A DNA stretch of 64,000 nt from Girardinichthys multiradiatus (lineage: Eukaryota; Chordata; Actinopteri; Cyprinodontiformes; Goodeidae), in the NCBI RefSeq assembly GCF_021462225.1, contig NC_061804.1, positions 13,584,740 through 13,648,739 on the forward strand. Direction: 5' to 3'. Position numbers and translations under genes: made by a program. A model generated the notes under the pieces. The model was not told where the DNA came from, made no database searches, and saw nothing but the letters and a program-made list of their open reading frames with translations. This document shows, in pieces, positions 12,151-23,862 of this stretch (its first letter is position 1; each line of letters begins with the position of its first letter).

Positions 12151-14469
12151 CAAGTATGTGTGTCTAGAAACACTTCTGCTGACTACAGTTTCTAAACCAA
12201 CAGTTATTAAATTAGGGAAAGTTGAGAAAAGTTAAAACCCGACTGAGTTCTCCCTGTTCTAGTAACACAGTGGTAATGAAATTAGGCCAGGAGGCATTTG
12301 TGAAGTACATATTACTAATCGGTCTAGAAAGTAGTAATCCCTGCAAAATTATTCAAATGACTATGAATGAATATTCAGTTCAAATCCCAGTTATGGCTTT
12401 GGGTTGAGGATTTCAGCTCAGTTATGAATGTAGAAACTTAAGATTTTAAGGTGATATAATTACCATCTTCACAGTGGATTGGATAGAGGCAGCAAATGAA
12501 TTGAAATGTTTTCTTATTTTTTCCAAAATATAACTTGCAATAAACATAACTTTTATGAATTTTGTGATGATACAACATCTGATGGTCAAATATTTATCAC
12601 AGTTTTTTGCTGACAACATTCAGGTCAGTATCCCAACCACAAGTTCAGACAATTTCTCAAATTCCGAGAAGCAACAATTGTAATTGAAAACTTTAATTTT
12701 CACAAAAATTAAAATCAGACATAAAAGCAATACAAAATTACAGAAATTCCATTTAATCATAATAAAAAAAACAATCAATGCACAGACCACTGTTTTAATA
12801 ACGTATCCACTCATATCCACACTTAATTTTCATTAATGTCACAGCCAATGCTTAAACCTAAATTTATATTCCCAAATTGTCAGTCTGAGACTTCTATCGG
12901 TTCAGACAACCAGATATGCATTACTTGTGAAAAAGTACAGGGAAAGGGGCAATGAGTCAACATATTCAAAAAAAATGTGTGATATTTTTTGTAGTTTGTT
13001 AAATTTGCTCTTCTAATTTTAGCAATGAAACAGTAAAAATCGGATTATGTTTAAAGTTGTATTTGTTTAGGTCTTAAACTGAAAAAAGGAAATTTTATAG
13101 TTTTTACTAATGCATAAAAATTTTTCCACGTACTTTGTCCATTATCTCCCAAAAATCGTGGCAAGATATTGCTTGCAAATCCTGTTGACCAAACTAGACA
13201 AAAAAGCTTTTCAGGCCAAAGGATCCATCATCATACACCAATTATCCACAATTTCCCTCAAACATTCAATTTAGGTTTCTAAGACCTCTCCTAATGTTTA
13301 CACCAGAAGTGTAATGGTAAATACCTCCGGGATTCATTTAAACCAGGCACTCCCCATCTAGTGTGACAATACCACAACCTCTCCAACTCAAGGTCATGAC
13401 GATAATTTTCTTTTCCACTGCCCCACATGAGCTCTCTGTTATTTGCTCAGTGCCTCTGCCTTCAAAGTCTGCAATGATTTCTTGGAAGCAAGAAGGAGCG
13501 AACATGGGTGTAATCAGCACTTGTCATGTGGAGAGTCTGGATCACTGGTTCAACCTTCTCTCGTATGCTCTCTACTATTAACTCTGCAGCTATACCAAAT
13601 TATGAACTTCTTACAAATGTCACACACAAACAAAGTATTGATTTTTTGGAAATGTCACATAAGACCAATGGAGAGCAGAGTATGCGTGCACACAGGAGCG
13701 ATTTTCACCTTTGTTGGGTTTTGCACCACAAAATACTACTTTATTTCAGCTTTTTGAACAATTTTATTTTTTTAATTGCAACATTAGGATTGCATTAAGG
13801 ACATAAAATAGGTTAAGGTAATTTTCTGTACAATCACAAAAAGGTTATCAGAACATCCCTCTTTGATTCCTAGTTCCCCGCTGTCAGATTTATGCACACA
13901 AAGAAACAAAACAATGCTACAAGGGTAAGTGAATGAGTGAACTTGGTCAAAATACAGCTTGTTTATGAGAGACTTGCCATATGTTTGGGCTAGTTCTCGC
14001 GTGAACTCCCAGAACCCACGTGAACCTCTGCTCTCCGCACCGTTTTCACAACCGGAACAGTAGCTGGGCCGGGCTGGCCAGAGCACAGTGCGAGTGGCTT
14101 TCTGCAGCACGACTGCACAGCGTTTAGTGAGCCTGGCGTAAACGCTCTCATTGGACAGTGCCTATTACAAGTTATAGAGACGTGCGCACACATGCCATTG
14201 CTGTGCATTGAGTCATGTCAACAAAACCCTGTTGTTCTGAAATATGTAACCTCCCTAAATATATCTATAAGCACTGCGGGAAATTTGCATTATAGTGTTG
14301 GCAGCTATACTTACTGTGTAATAAAAAAGATAGCCATGCTGTCAATTGATTTTAATAGCTCAGGCTGCATGGCTGTGAATATTGCATCAGAGTTTGTTGG
14401 TTTCTGGCCTTGACGCTGGAATTTCTAAGTCTCAAAACTTAAAAGAGGGATCTTGTGACTCCTGTCATC

Positions 14470-14772
14470 TAGGTGGCGGCAGACTGGCCACCCGGAGCAC
14501 CAGGATACTTCCCGGTAGCATGGTTTGGGTTGAGCTCAATAAAAAAAAACAAAAAACAATCCGTGCAGTTTGTGCAGCTCTCTCGGGCATCTGCCTTGCT
14601 GAACCTCCCAGACCGAGACAGACAACCCCTCACCCCTACTTTTTTTTCTGTCACAGCAGAGAGAGCCAAAGAGGAAAGGAGGAGCAGAGAGGAAGAGGTA
14701 GAAAAATTAAGAAAGCACCGGCCGCTGATGCAGAAAAGTGCTGAAAATTAATATCCGTTCATAAGGGAGCAG
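14470..14772 (+). other. Possible non-coding first exon of an unidentified plus-strand gene
   Basis: This segment is GC-richer and purine-rich (AGAGAGCCAAAGAGGAAAGG, then GCACCGGCCGCTGATGCAG). It ends in GGGAGCAG/GTAAGACA, a near-perfect donor. Upstream (13990-14160) is another GC-rich block with CCGGAAC and GGGCCGGGC. It could be a promoter with a 5' UTR exon, but I found no downstream coding exon to connect to it. Confidence 0.2.
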
Positions 14773-15797
14773 GTAAGACATAAACACAAGTGGCAAAGAG
14801 TAAAAAAGAAAACACTAGTATAGCCTATCAAACAGAACTACCTTAATGAGGAAGTTAGTTCAACTTTGAGAAACTGAAAGGGGCTTAAACTTGAGAGAAC
14901 AAAAGATTTTACAAAGTATATTACCAATTTTAGAATATTGTTAAACAGAATCTGAAATATTTGTTTAGTGCTAAAACGTCCACGAATTCAGATTCTGTGT
15001 ACCAGTCACCAACTCCACTAATAAAATTACTATTTATGATTACTAAAATCCTTGTATATATTATTTTATTTAATCTTTATGTAACCAGGAAAAATGTTTT
15101 TTTTTAGTATTTAAAAGACTAAACTACTTTTCATGGCATACCTGTGTACATTGCTTATTTTTTCTAGAATTACATTCTACAATTGGTTATATCTCAATTA
15201 CTTTCAAGTCTAACTTTCAAAGTAATATGTCAAGAACCAGTTTTGTATACTTCTGACGCTGTTTCTGCAGCAGCCCAGACTCAATGCATAGCAATGGCGC
15301 ATGTGGGTCATGCGAAAGTCACGTGATGTCCAATCCAGTAATATGTATCAATGGTGCGTAATTACTGCTGAGTTCGTACTGTGGTGGAGCAGAGTGGAGA
15401 TGGACGATGTGTAAACTGGGGGTAGGTCAGCATCGCCAGTCCAGCAGTCTGTGTTCAGTCACCATGGTAACCTACTGTTATCTTGGCCAATGGGTGGTGG
15501 AACTCTGTACTTTCTCTGCACTATCCATTATCCTAGAGAATTGGTTTGTCCAGACGTCCATCTCAAAGCACTCCACACTTTGTTCTCACTTTGTCCGTTG
15601 CATGTCTCTAAAGAAAAATTACATGCAACATATCTTCCAAAACAAGCTGACATTTATATCCAATGCACTGTTGAAGTTTATGCTCATTTCCACACAGTGC
15701 ATGGAGTCAAAATAAACGTACCTGTCCTAAAGGAATATAAAAATCAGCCTTTCAATGTGGCTTTTACAGTAAGCAACAGTTATGTTTTTAGTTGATT

Positions 15798-15821
15798 AAA
15801 AAAAAAAAAAAAAAAAAAAAA
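15798..15821. repeat. Poly(A) run
   Basis: About 24 consecutive A residues. No LINE- or pseudogene-like body is recognisable immediately 5' of it, so I do not call a processed insertion. Confidence 0.9.
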
Positions 15822-16538
15822 CACCTTTCCATCAACCCTCAAGACATCCAAGCGTTTAGAAACACATAATTTGCTTGGAGAGTGTTCGTTGAGAGTTAAA
15901 GGCTGTTTCCGTATTTTCAGGGTCAAGAAGAGGCCACTGTGACTTGTCAAGGAGAGAGCATAGGTGTCACTAATAACGGCTCCATGCTATTCAAGTGTTC
16001 CTGTGAGCACTCACAGTGTGACTGTGACCCAGCAAGTGAAAGACTACCTACCAGTAATTTCATTATTGACACCTGGGCTATTCTTACCATGACATGTCAC
16101 AAATTTTGCCTCAGAATGAAATGCATTAATTCTCCATTTTCATTGCAGATGACTCCAATATTGTTCACTGAGCCAGTTGAAATGCATTGTTACCAGGAAA
16201 AGGTGAAAAGGCCTGCAACAAGCCATTATTTTAATTACTAAATACTTTCATACTTGTCATAATGACAATGGCTGAGCGGGAACAAAATAATAAAAAAATG
16301 TAAAAATAAAAATAGTATTGTTGCGGTTATCAAGAAAAGAGATTAATGAGCAAGTTTGGTTCATGTAAAGGATGTAAACGTTTAGTCACATTTCCATTAA
16401 AATGCAGGGACTTTTACAGAAAGCTCTGTGTCAGAAAATGCAATTTTTCAAAGTTTCTAGTTGGATGATTTAGAAGAGTATGAAGTGTAAATCTGCTGGT
16501 TTACTTACAAGACATTTTGAATGTCCAAAAACATGCCT

Positions 16539-16720
16539 GTTAGGTTAATTGGTCAATCTAAATTGCCCTTAGGTGTATGAATGAGTGTGTGCGTGGTTGG
16601 ACTGGCGACCTGTCCAGGGTGTACCCCGCCTTTCGCACAGACTGCTGGAGATTGGCACCAGCTCCCCTGCGACTCACTATGGAATAAGCGGTAGAAAATG
16701 ACTGACTGACTAACTGACAT
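16539..16720 (+). mobile_element. 3' end of a fish retroposon with GACT tail
   Basis: TTAATTGGTCAATCTAAATTG, then GACTGGCGACCTGTCCAGGG and TGTACCCCGCC, and near the end GGAATAAGCGGTAGAAAATG followed by (ACTG)n. This is a very common 3' tail of retroposons in fish, and the terminal short tandem repeat fits RTE/Expander-type elements. There is no coding part. Confidence 0.6.
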
Positions 16721-17182
16721 TTTGAATGTAATTTGGATGAATCAGAGCATGAAAGCCATCACAACATCCCATTTCCTTCCACCAAGTCAGAAATTACTGC
16801 AAACAATACAAATCTTATATTAATTGAAACTAAATTCCAGTACAGCAAATGATCCGACATCATTTGCTTTTAACATTGCAAAGTCAAAAAGACAATAAGA
16901 GTGAAATGAAATGTCGGGTCAAAGAAAAGAAATTAAGTTGAATCATCTAACTGCATTTCTTTTCTATGATAGAAAATGACTTTTGGAAAAATGGCTCCAA
17001 ATAGCAGAATACTTTGGCTTGGGTAATTGTTGGACTAGAGATGTAAGTGAGTCAGCAGCATGTGTGTATCACAGAGTTGTTTTAGCCTCAGGCATGCAGT
17101 CTCAGTCTGATTAAACACAACATGGCAAAGGGATAGCTCACCTTCATTTGTCCCTCAAAAGTCTCACAACAGTATACACAAC

Positions 17183-17273
<91 letters not shown>

Positions 17274-18236
17274 CAGAGTGAGAGATGATGCAGAGGAGAA
17301 TAAAACCCACCAATTTTTATTTGGAAGTTAATAGTCTTTAACATAAAATACCCAGTCTGATTGCATTAAATTTGTCTAGTTTAGACATTAGTAGCTCTGA
17401 ACATAGCTGCTATGTGGCTACGTAAAACATGAGCAACGGGCCTTTAAAATGTTAATGTATTTCCCACTCAAATTCTCAACTTGGTAAAGAATGCACAATG
17501 TGAGAACAGCGTGCACGTTTTGGTGGTATTTTTTCTCATCAGAAGCCATGCATTTTCTTTCCTTTTTTTTTTTTTTAAATACATCAAATGGAAATAACTT
17601 TTGTGGTCTGATGGTGCATTAGCTGAAACTGAAATGTAGTTGGATTTATTTTAATACTTGAAGTCATAATACCAAAAAGAATAAATAAAAACATCAGTAA
17701 TGCATAGGCTTCAGCCCTTGTTGTCCCCACTGAGAGTAGGTGTGAGTGTTTGACATAGGCTCACATGCATTAAAAATAAATAAAAAATGAAATGCTCATT
17801 TTGAACCAAACTAAAATTTAGGTGTTTTTTTTATATTGTCTATTTATATTTGAAAAATATATTTGACTATAACAGCGTCTCCTACAGTCACAATATGTGA
17901 TGGATACAGAAGTAGATGCACGTTTAGGAAACTCCTGACAAAGTCACTGCATCGTCCTTTTCCTCCCACACACATTTATCCATCAACAGAAAACATCAAC
18001 TGTAATTAGGTTATAAATACAGCAATGTAATCACAGCATGCAATCCAGACTTCATGAATACTTGCCACATTTTTAAATACCTAAAAAAGCAATGTATCTT
18101 GCATCAAATTATTTATGCACACCTTCATGTTTCCTGGAGCCATTGAACATTCAGAGTGTGAAAAAGCTTGCTTTCTGTCAACGTTTGCTTCTGTTTAGTG
18201 CCACATTTCCTACCTTTTTCTGTAAATTTAATCAGT
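16721..18236. other. Intergenic with the large AC microsatellite
   Basis: AT-rich. Apart from the AC repeat at 17186-17270 nothing is recognised. Confidence 0.6.
17186..17270. repeat. (AC)n microsatellite, 85 bp
   Basis: Uninterrupted AC dinucleotide repeat of about 42 units, preceded by a degenerate ACAGTATACACAACAGT leader. Highly likely to be length-polymorphic. Confidence 0.97.
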
Positions 18237-18262
18237 GACACACACACACACACACACACACA
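18237..18262. repeat. (AC)n microsatellite, short
   Basis: About 13 AC units followed by an A-rich run, at the left of the second retroposon-tail copy. Confidence 0.9.
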
Positions 18263-18300
18263 AAAACAACAAAAAAAACAACTTTATGTTAATGCATGGG

Positions 18301-18370
18301 TTTTTGTCCTGTGTGTTTTCGTGTTGCCCTGTAATGGACTGGCAACCTACCCAGGTTGTACACTCCCCTT
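18301..18370 (+). mobile_element. Second, shorter copy of the same retroposon tail
   Basis: CCTGTAATGGACTGGCAACC followed by TACCCAGGTTGTACACTCCCC is a diverged copy of the GGACTGGCGACCTGTCCAGGG region at 16.6 kb, in the same orientation. It breaks off at about 18370. Confidence 0.5.
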
Positions 18371-18411
18371 TTGCTAAATGACAGCTATAAAGTAGGGCAC
18401 CACAGCCCCAA

Positions 18412-18720
18412 AATTCTGCATCTCAGAAAATGAAAATATCACATAAGGTCAATGAAAAATGATATATTAAATGTTTATTTCTATGCATTCAATACTTGGT
18501 TTGGCCTTCTTTTGCATGAATTACTGCATTAATGCAGCATGGCATGCAGGTCACAGCCAGTGGAACTGGTGAGGAGCAATGGAAGCCCAGGTTGCTTTGA
18601 TACTGGCCTTTAGGTTGTCTGCACTATTGGGTCTGGTGTCCCTCATCTTCTTCTTGACAATACTTCATAGATTCTCCATGGGGTTCAAGTCAGTTTGCTG
18701 CTGATATAACCATGCCAGAA
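18412..18720 (-). mobile_element. Tc1/mariner-type remnant
   Basis: CATCTCAGAAAATGAAAATATC opens what looks like a terminal segment. It is followed by CAATACTTGGTTTGGCCTTC and TAGATTCTCCATGGGGTTCA (minus strand NPMENL, as in DLNPIENLW of Tc1 transposases). The element breaks off soon after, with most of the transposase missing. Confidence 0.5.
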
Positions 18721-21700
18721 AAACTACTTAATAGAGGAGGAGGCTTGTTGAATGCTTTAAAAAAATTGAGTGTTGTTGGTCAGCCTCATGAGAAGTCTTT
18801 GTGTGACAGTCAAACACCAGGGCAAACACTTCCTTTCTTACCTCAAAATAAGGGCGGCAAAGATCAATTTAATTGAGTTTTAAAGCACAGACTCCTTTAT
18901 TTCTGGGGATCATAACCAAAGCGTACACTTACTTCAGACGGTTACATGCCAACCGCAACTGGATCATAGGACAGCCTTCACATTAATGAGAAATATCATG
19001 GTGTTTTTATATTGTGCAGTTTTCATTTCAGTAGGTCAATTGCTATGAGGACATTACACTAATATTACCTAGTACTTAAAAAAAGTAAAAAAAAAAAAAA
19101 ACAACGTAGGTCCCTACTAACTTGCTACTTTGCTATAGCAGATTGGGATGATTAAAAGTGCATAAATTCAAATATTTTATCATAATGTATGTATGCACCT
19201 TGTACGTTTAAGAATAAGACGGCAATATATTCACAAAGCTCTATTTTAAACCTCACACTCACTTGCTTTAGCTGCAACATTTCAAAAGGCAACCGAATTT
19301 ATTTTTATGGTGGTGGATCGATGCAAAACATTCTTAGTGCTCCATATTTGTTCAAAACTGGCTGAAAGGAAAGAGACTGAAAAATGTTTAAACAATGCAA
19401 ATAATGCATGGAAAGACTTAAACAGTTAGTCACACACAGCTGATTGAGATAAAAGCATGAGTCTGAAGATGTCTCGTCTTTCCTTGCCAAGAAAAGACAA
19501 CCACTGTTCCAATGCGGCAGAGCATCTTAACACAGACACTGCTTGGCACACAAAAATAACCGTGTTCCCAAATGAGAAATATAAAAGATAGATATTCACA
19601 CAAATACAAATATTACAGTCACCATGTATCTGGGAGGTCTAGTCAAAGCAAAGTGGTGGTGAAAACTAACAATAAAACCAGAGATTGACTGTGCATGAGG
19701 GGGTGTTGTCTTTAAACCGACATTAAAGCAGGGCTGAAACAAACTGACTCACTTGTATGTTGAAATTGTTGCCTCTGGGCTCTGCATTCATCAATCAATC
19801 CAAAAGCCACACACATGTAATTTTCCCCTTCAAGTGAAAGAAAAAAGTAGTTAAAAGAGGAATATTAAATTAGCTAAATTCCACAGGTTCAAGTAAGTAA
19901 AGTCCTAATATAGGAATCTTTCGTAGTTGCTAATGGTGAGATCTCATATCCTGTTTAAAATTTAACCAAATGACTGAACTTTTCATTTCCATCTTGAATT
20001 ACTTTGTTCCACGTGCCCTAATTTTAATTCTGTGTGAAGACAGAAAACTCTGCTCAGCAGAAAAGGCACGGGCGCCTTTAGAGAAGAGTGCACATCACAG
20101 GATATTCAGTCTTTTTGCTAAAGTTTCTGTTGAAGAGGCTACCAGGCTTGTGCAGTATTCCTAAAAGGAGTTCCAAAGGAGAGAAAGAAACATCAGAGGA
20201 GAGAAAGGTGGGTGTCACGTTTAGAAAGCTTATCTTTTCAACAAGCCAAGATTTTTACTGAAGTTAGAATGTAATATTTCATGTAACACAAGGAAGGTAA
20301 TGAAGCAAACTGGGCTGCTGAATCTCTAAAAGAATAAACACTAGACAAGAGCAGCAGGAAAGGGAAAAAACCATCAACTAACCCCAAGGCCTGGAGGTAT
20401 GTTTGTGTCAGCAAATGAGGACCAACTTTATAAAAGCAAATAATCATAAAGGCTGGTTGTTAAGTCATGTTTTGAACCTGTATTAAAACCGAATCCAAGT
20501 GTAAATGATCCCACCTTCAGTGTCTTAAGGCTAAGTACCTAAACAACAGTGGCTCTGCAAGAACATATAGTCATGATCAGCAAATGCATGGCAGCCGTTT
20601 TTTCTGCTATTGCTTGATTGGTGATTCTGCAAATGGCTACATCACCCCTAAAAACAGCTTTTTATTTGCTGTTGCTGCAAGCAGTTTTGAGACTTTGACT
20701 GCCATCCATTTTTGTTTCCATTCTTATCACCGTCACACTGAGACTCATCGCTTACAAAAAATGTTTCATTGACCTGGAGACAAGAAGAATTTGTGTTGCA
20801 TAACGTTAATGTTTTAACTACCCCTGCAATAAAAAAAAAAGCTGATTTGATAAGCTATTACATGCATATTTGGCCCACCCAAGATCCAGAGTCCATTAAG
20901 AATTGTAAAGAATTTCAAGATTTTATTTGAAAAAGAATGAAAGCCAAAAGTGTTTATTTCAAAGCAGAATATTCTTAGTCTTGGTTTTTTTATACTTAAA
21001 AATATTCTACGGTAATGAAGTAGACCTTTCGGCCCAGTCAAAGACCTGAATTTAGTTTTAACCACAAATTTGTATTTTTTGTGACGTAAATAACTGCAGA
21101 ATTTGAGCTTTTAAAAAGCTGCAGCCATCTAATTTTTTTTTTAAACCTACATAAATCATATTAGTATAATTTTAAAGTTTCATTTTGGCTCTTCCAGATA
21201 AAATCGTTGGTTCTGACCTACAACTGTTTTTGCGCAGGCTTTTATATGCAACTTCACACATCAACAAACGAATCTACATAGTCATGAGAGTAGCTTGAAT
21301 GAACATGTTTTTTATCATTTGCAAATTAGAGTTAATCAAACCACGTATCTGTATCCTGCAGTTTTTAAGCTTTCCCTGCAAATGTATAATCAAAGCATTC
21401 AGAAAAAAACAAAAAACTGTACCTTTCATAAACTCAGCTCAAATGTAAAGTTCTATCTAAATAAATAAAACGCATAAACAGCACAAGCAGCAGATGTCCA
21501 TCAGCACATTGATGAGAGTGCAACAGAAGGAGCCATAAAAGTGGCAGTTTGGACGTAAAAACAGTGTAATTAGATAAAAAATAAAACCAGCAGATGAGCC
21601 TGAAGGAGCACCTCGACACCGCAGTAAACGCCAAAAACTCTACTGTTGTTAATTGTGCACCTATGGCCACAGACAACTTAAACAGAAAAAAAAAAACATG

Positions 21701-22728
21701 CAAAGAAACCCAGGAGCTGGGAAGCGAGAGATAATGCCTGTTTAGAAAACTTACATTAACAGAATAAGACCAGAGAAAGACACGATTAAACATGTTATTT
21801 ACTTACAGGACAGTCACTCGTCAAGACGCCTTTTATGGCGGAGTAATATCTGAGAAAACATCAGGTATACAGGAAACATCGTCCACTCCACGCCAACTAA
21901 TTTTTATTTCAACTAAATAATAATAATAAAAAAAAGCTTCTAAAACGTTATGTTGACAAAATTAAGACAACCCAAATGCTTTAAAAATCTGCGGTTAGGT
22001 TCCCAAAGCAAGGTCCAACACGGAAGATGCTTAATTAGGCATTATTCAGAACACCTGTGCAGCTACAGGATCACCAGAAAACGGTTTTTAAGATTTTTAA
22101 GAAGTTGCTGTCATGCATAGAGGATTAAATAGGACCATTTTTTGTTGTTAAATCAATTTAACCCTCAGGTTGTGATTAAAACAGAAGGAAGTGAAAGGCC
22201 TAGTTTAATACATTTTCCCCATGTTCTGTGCTGTTTTATATTTTGTTGTTTGAGTGCAATTAAATTACATTTTCCAGAGATAAAGAAAAAACATTGAGCT
22301 ACATATTCATTGGCTTCAATCTTCATGACTTTCTATGTTTACACACTATAGATACATGTATTTTTTTGTCTTTTTTCAGTGAGGTTATACAGGTTAGGCA
22401 AATCATAAAAGCAGATGTGCTCAAGAATCAATTTTCAGACTTCAAAGAAATGGCCAAGCAGCATGATGCAGCAGAAAAATACTTGATCCAACATTTTCTT
22501 CTCACTTGAGAGAGGATGTAAACACACTGAGAAGACATTGTGACCCGTTTTTACTTTTCACGGAGATACTAATGCTATTTTGTCAAACCGTCGCAGTGGC
22601 GCCCATAGGCTAGCTCTAATGGTGAGACTGTCGGACATCTTTCTATTCCCCAACATTTCGGCACTGAGCAGCATTTTGTGCCATAACTGCTTGAATTGAA
22701 AGGTCTAAATGAGGAACCTTTACTTACA
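18721..22728. other. Intergenic, nothing recognised
   Basis: AT-rich with several A/T runs (19085-19100, 20829-20840, 21131-21143). Short open frames here show no motif I recognise. Confidence 0.6.
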
Positions 22729-23862
22729 TGCAGTGCCTAGCCAAAGTTTTCATATGCCTTGAACTTTTCACCTTTCGTCCACAAACATCAATTCATTTTA
22801 TTGTGAATTTCAGCCATAGAGCAACCCAAAGCTGTGTTTAATCCTAAAAGGAAGAGAAAAATGCTGGTTGTTTTCGAAACGATTTTAAATCAAAATCTGA
22901 AATGCATGATGTGCATTTGTATTCATCCCCACTGTGTCAATACTTGGTAGAATAACTTTTCAGCAAAATTACTAAGGTTTTGGGCAGCAGTTGTCATTGA
23001 TTCTCTATTGAATTTAGGCCTGGACTTTGACTAGGTAATTCTAACTGTTCATTATTCTTTGATCTAAACCATTGATTTTTCTTTCGGCAGCATCTAAGAG
23101 CTTTATTTTTACCAAGATTGTCCTGCACATTTGCCCAAAGCTTCCCCACATCATGTTGCTGCTGAACCTATATTTCACCATGGATGTGGCATGTTTAGGG
23201 TTCTGTAGTGTTAGTTTTCCACAACACAGTGTTTTATATGTAGGCCAAAAAGTCCCATTTTGGTCACCTGTGACCAGAGAAGCTTCTTCCACATGTTTGC
23301 TTGGTCCCCAACATGGCTGGTGCCTAACTGCAAGTGGGACTTCTTATAGTTTCCTTGCTGCAACTCCTCCATAAAGGCCATATTTGAAGACTTAATGACT
23401 AAAGGTTATCCTGTCAACAGGTACCAGCAGCTCCACCAGAGTTAGTGTGGGCTTCATGGCTGCTTCTCTAATTAATGTTCTCCTTGCCTGGTCTCTCAGT
23501 TTATGAGGACAGCCATGTCTTGGCAGGTTTGCTGCTGTGCAGTTCTCATACATTTTCAGATGATGGATTGAACAATAAGCTTGGAATATTGTTTTAGAAC
23601 CTAACCGTTCTGTAAATGTCTCCAAAACGTTATCTCTGACCCGTCTATTGCATTCCTCGGTCTTCATAGTGCTGTTTTTTTTTACTAAGGTTCTTTAACA
23701 AACCCCTGAGGCCCTCACAGAACAGTTGCATTTATGCCAAGATTAAAATAAACTATAGATTATATTTTAGGGGTATCAGAATTCAAAGGGGAATTGAATA
23801 ACATACATCTCTATTTGTAAAATATTTTGAAACCCATGCACCATTTCGCATCTACTTTTTAA
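22729..23862 (-). mobile_element. Degenerate Tc1-like transposon
   Basis: Starts TGCAGTGCCTAGCCAAAGTT (Tc1-type terminal repeat). The minus strand carries broken pieces of a Tc1 transposase: MKTEECNRRVRDNV...CTAANLPRHGCPHKL (N-terminal helix-turn-helix part) at about 23670-23400, then TGDQNGTFWPTYKTLCCGKL and KYRFSSNMMWGSFGQ (catalytic part, usually ...SIMLWGCF) at about 23290-23100. Terminal sequence resumes at about 23765-23862. Many stops and deletions; not functional. Confidence 0.8.

Larger units (their letters stand above)
9987..16538. other. Intergenic with a GC-richer island at about 14.0-14.8 kb
   Basis: Mostly AT-rich. Listed separately are the 31-bp palindrome, a short dispersed repeat, a possible regulatory block at 11.93-12.15 kb, and a possible non-coding first exon ending at 14772. 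12160-13980 and 14800-15790 show nothing recognisable. Confidence 0.55.

Noticed and set aside
14382..14751. Two overlapping plus-strand frames across the GC-richer island
   Set aside because: Their translations are low-complexity and disagree with each other; a 5' UTR exon is a better reading than a coding one.
17144..17344. Minus-strand Cys/Val-repeat frame
   Set aside because: It is produced by the AC microsatellite.
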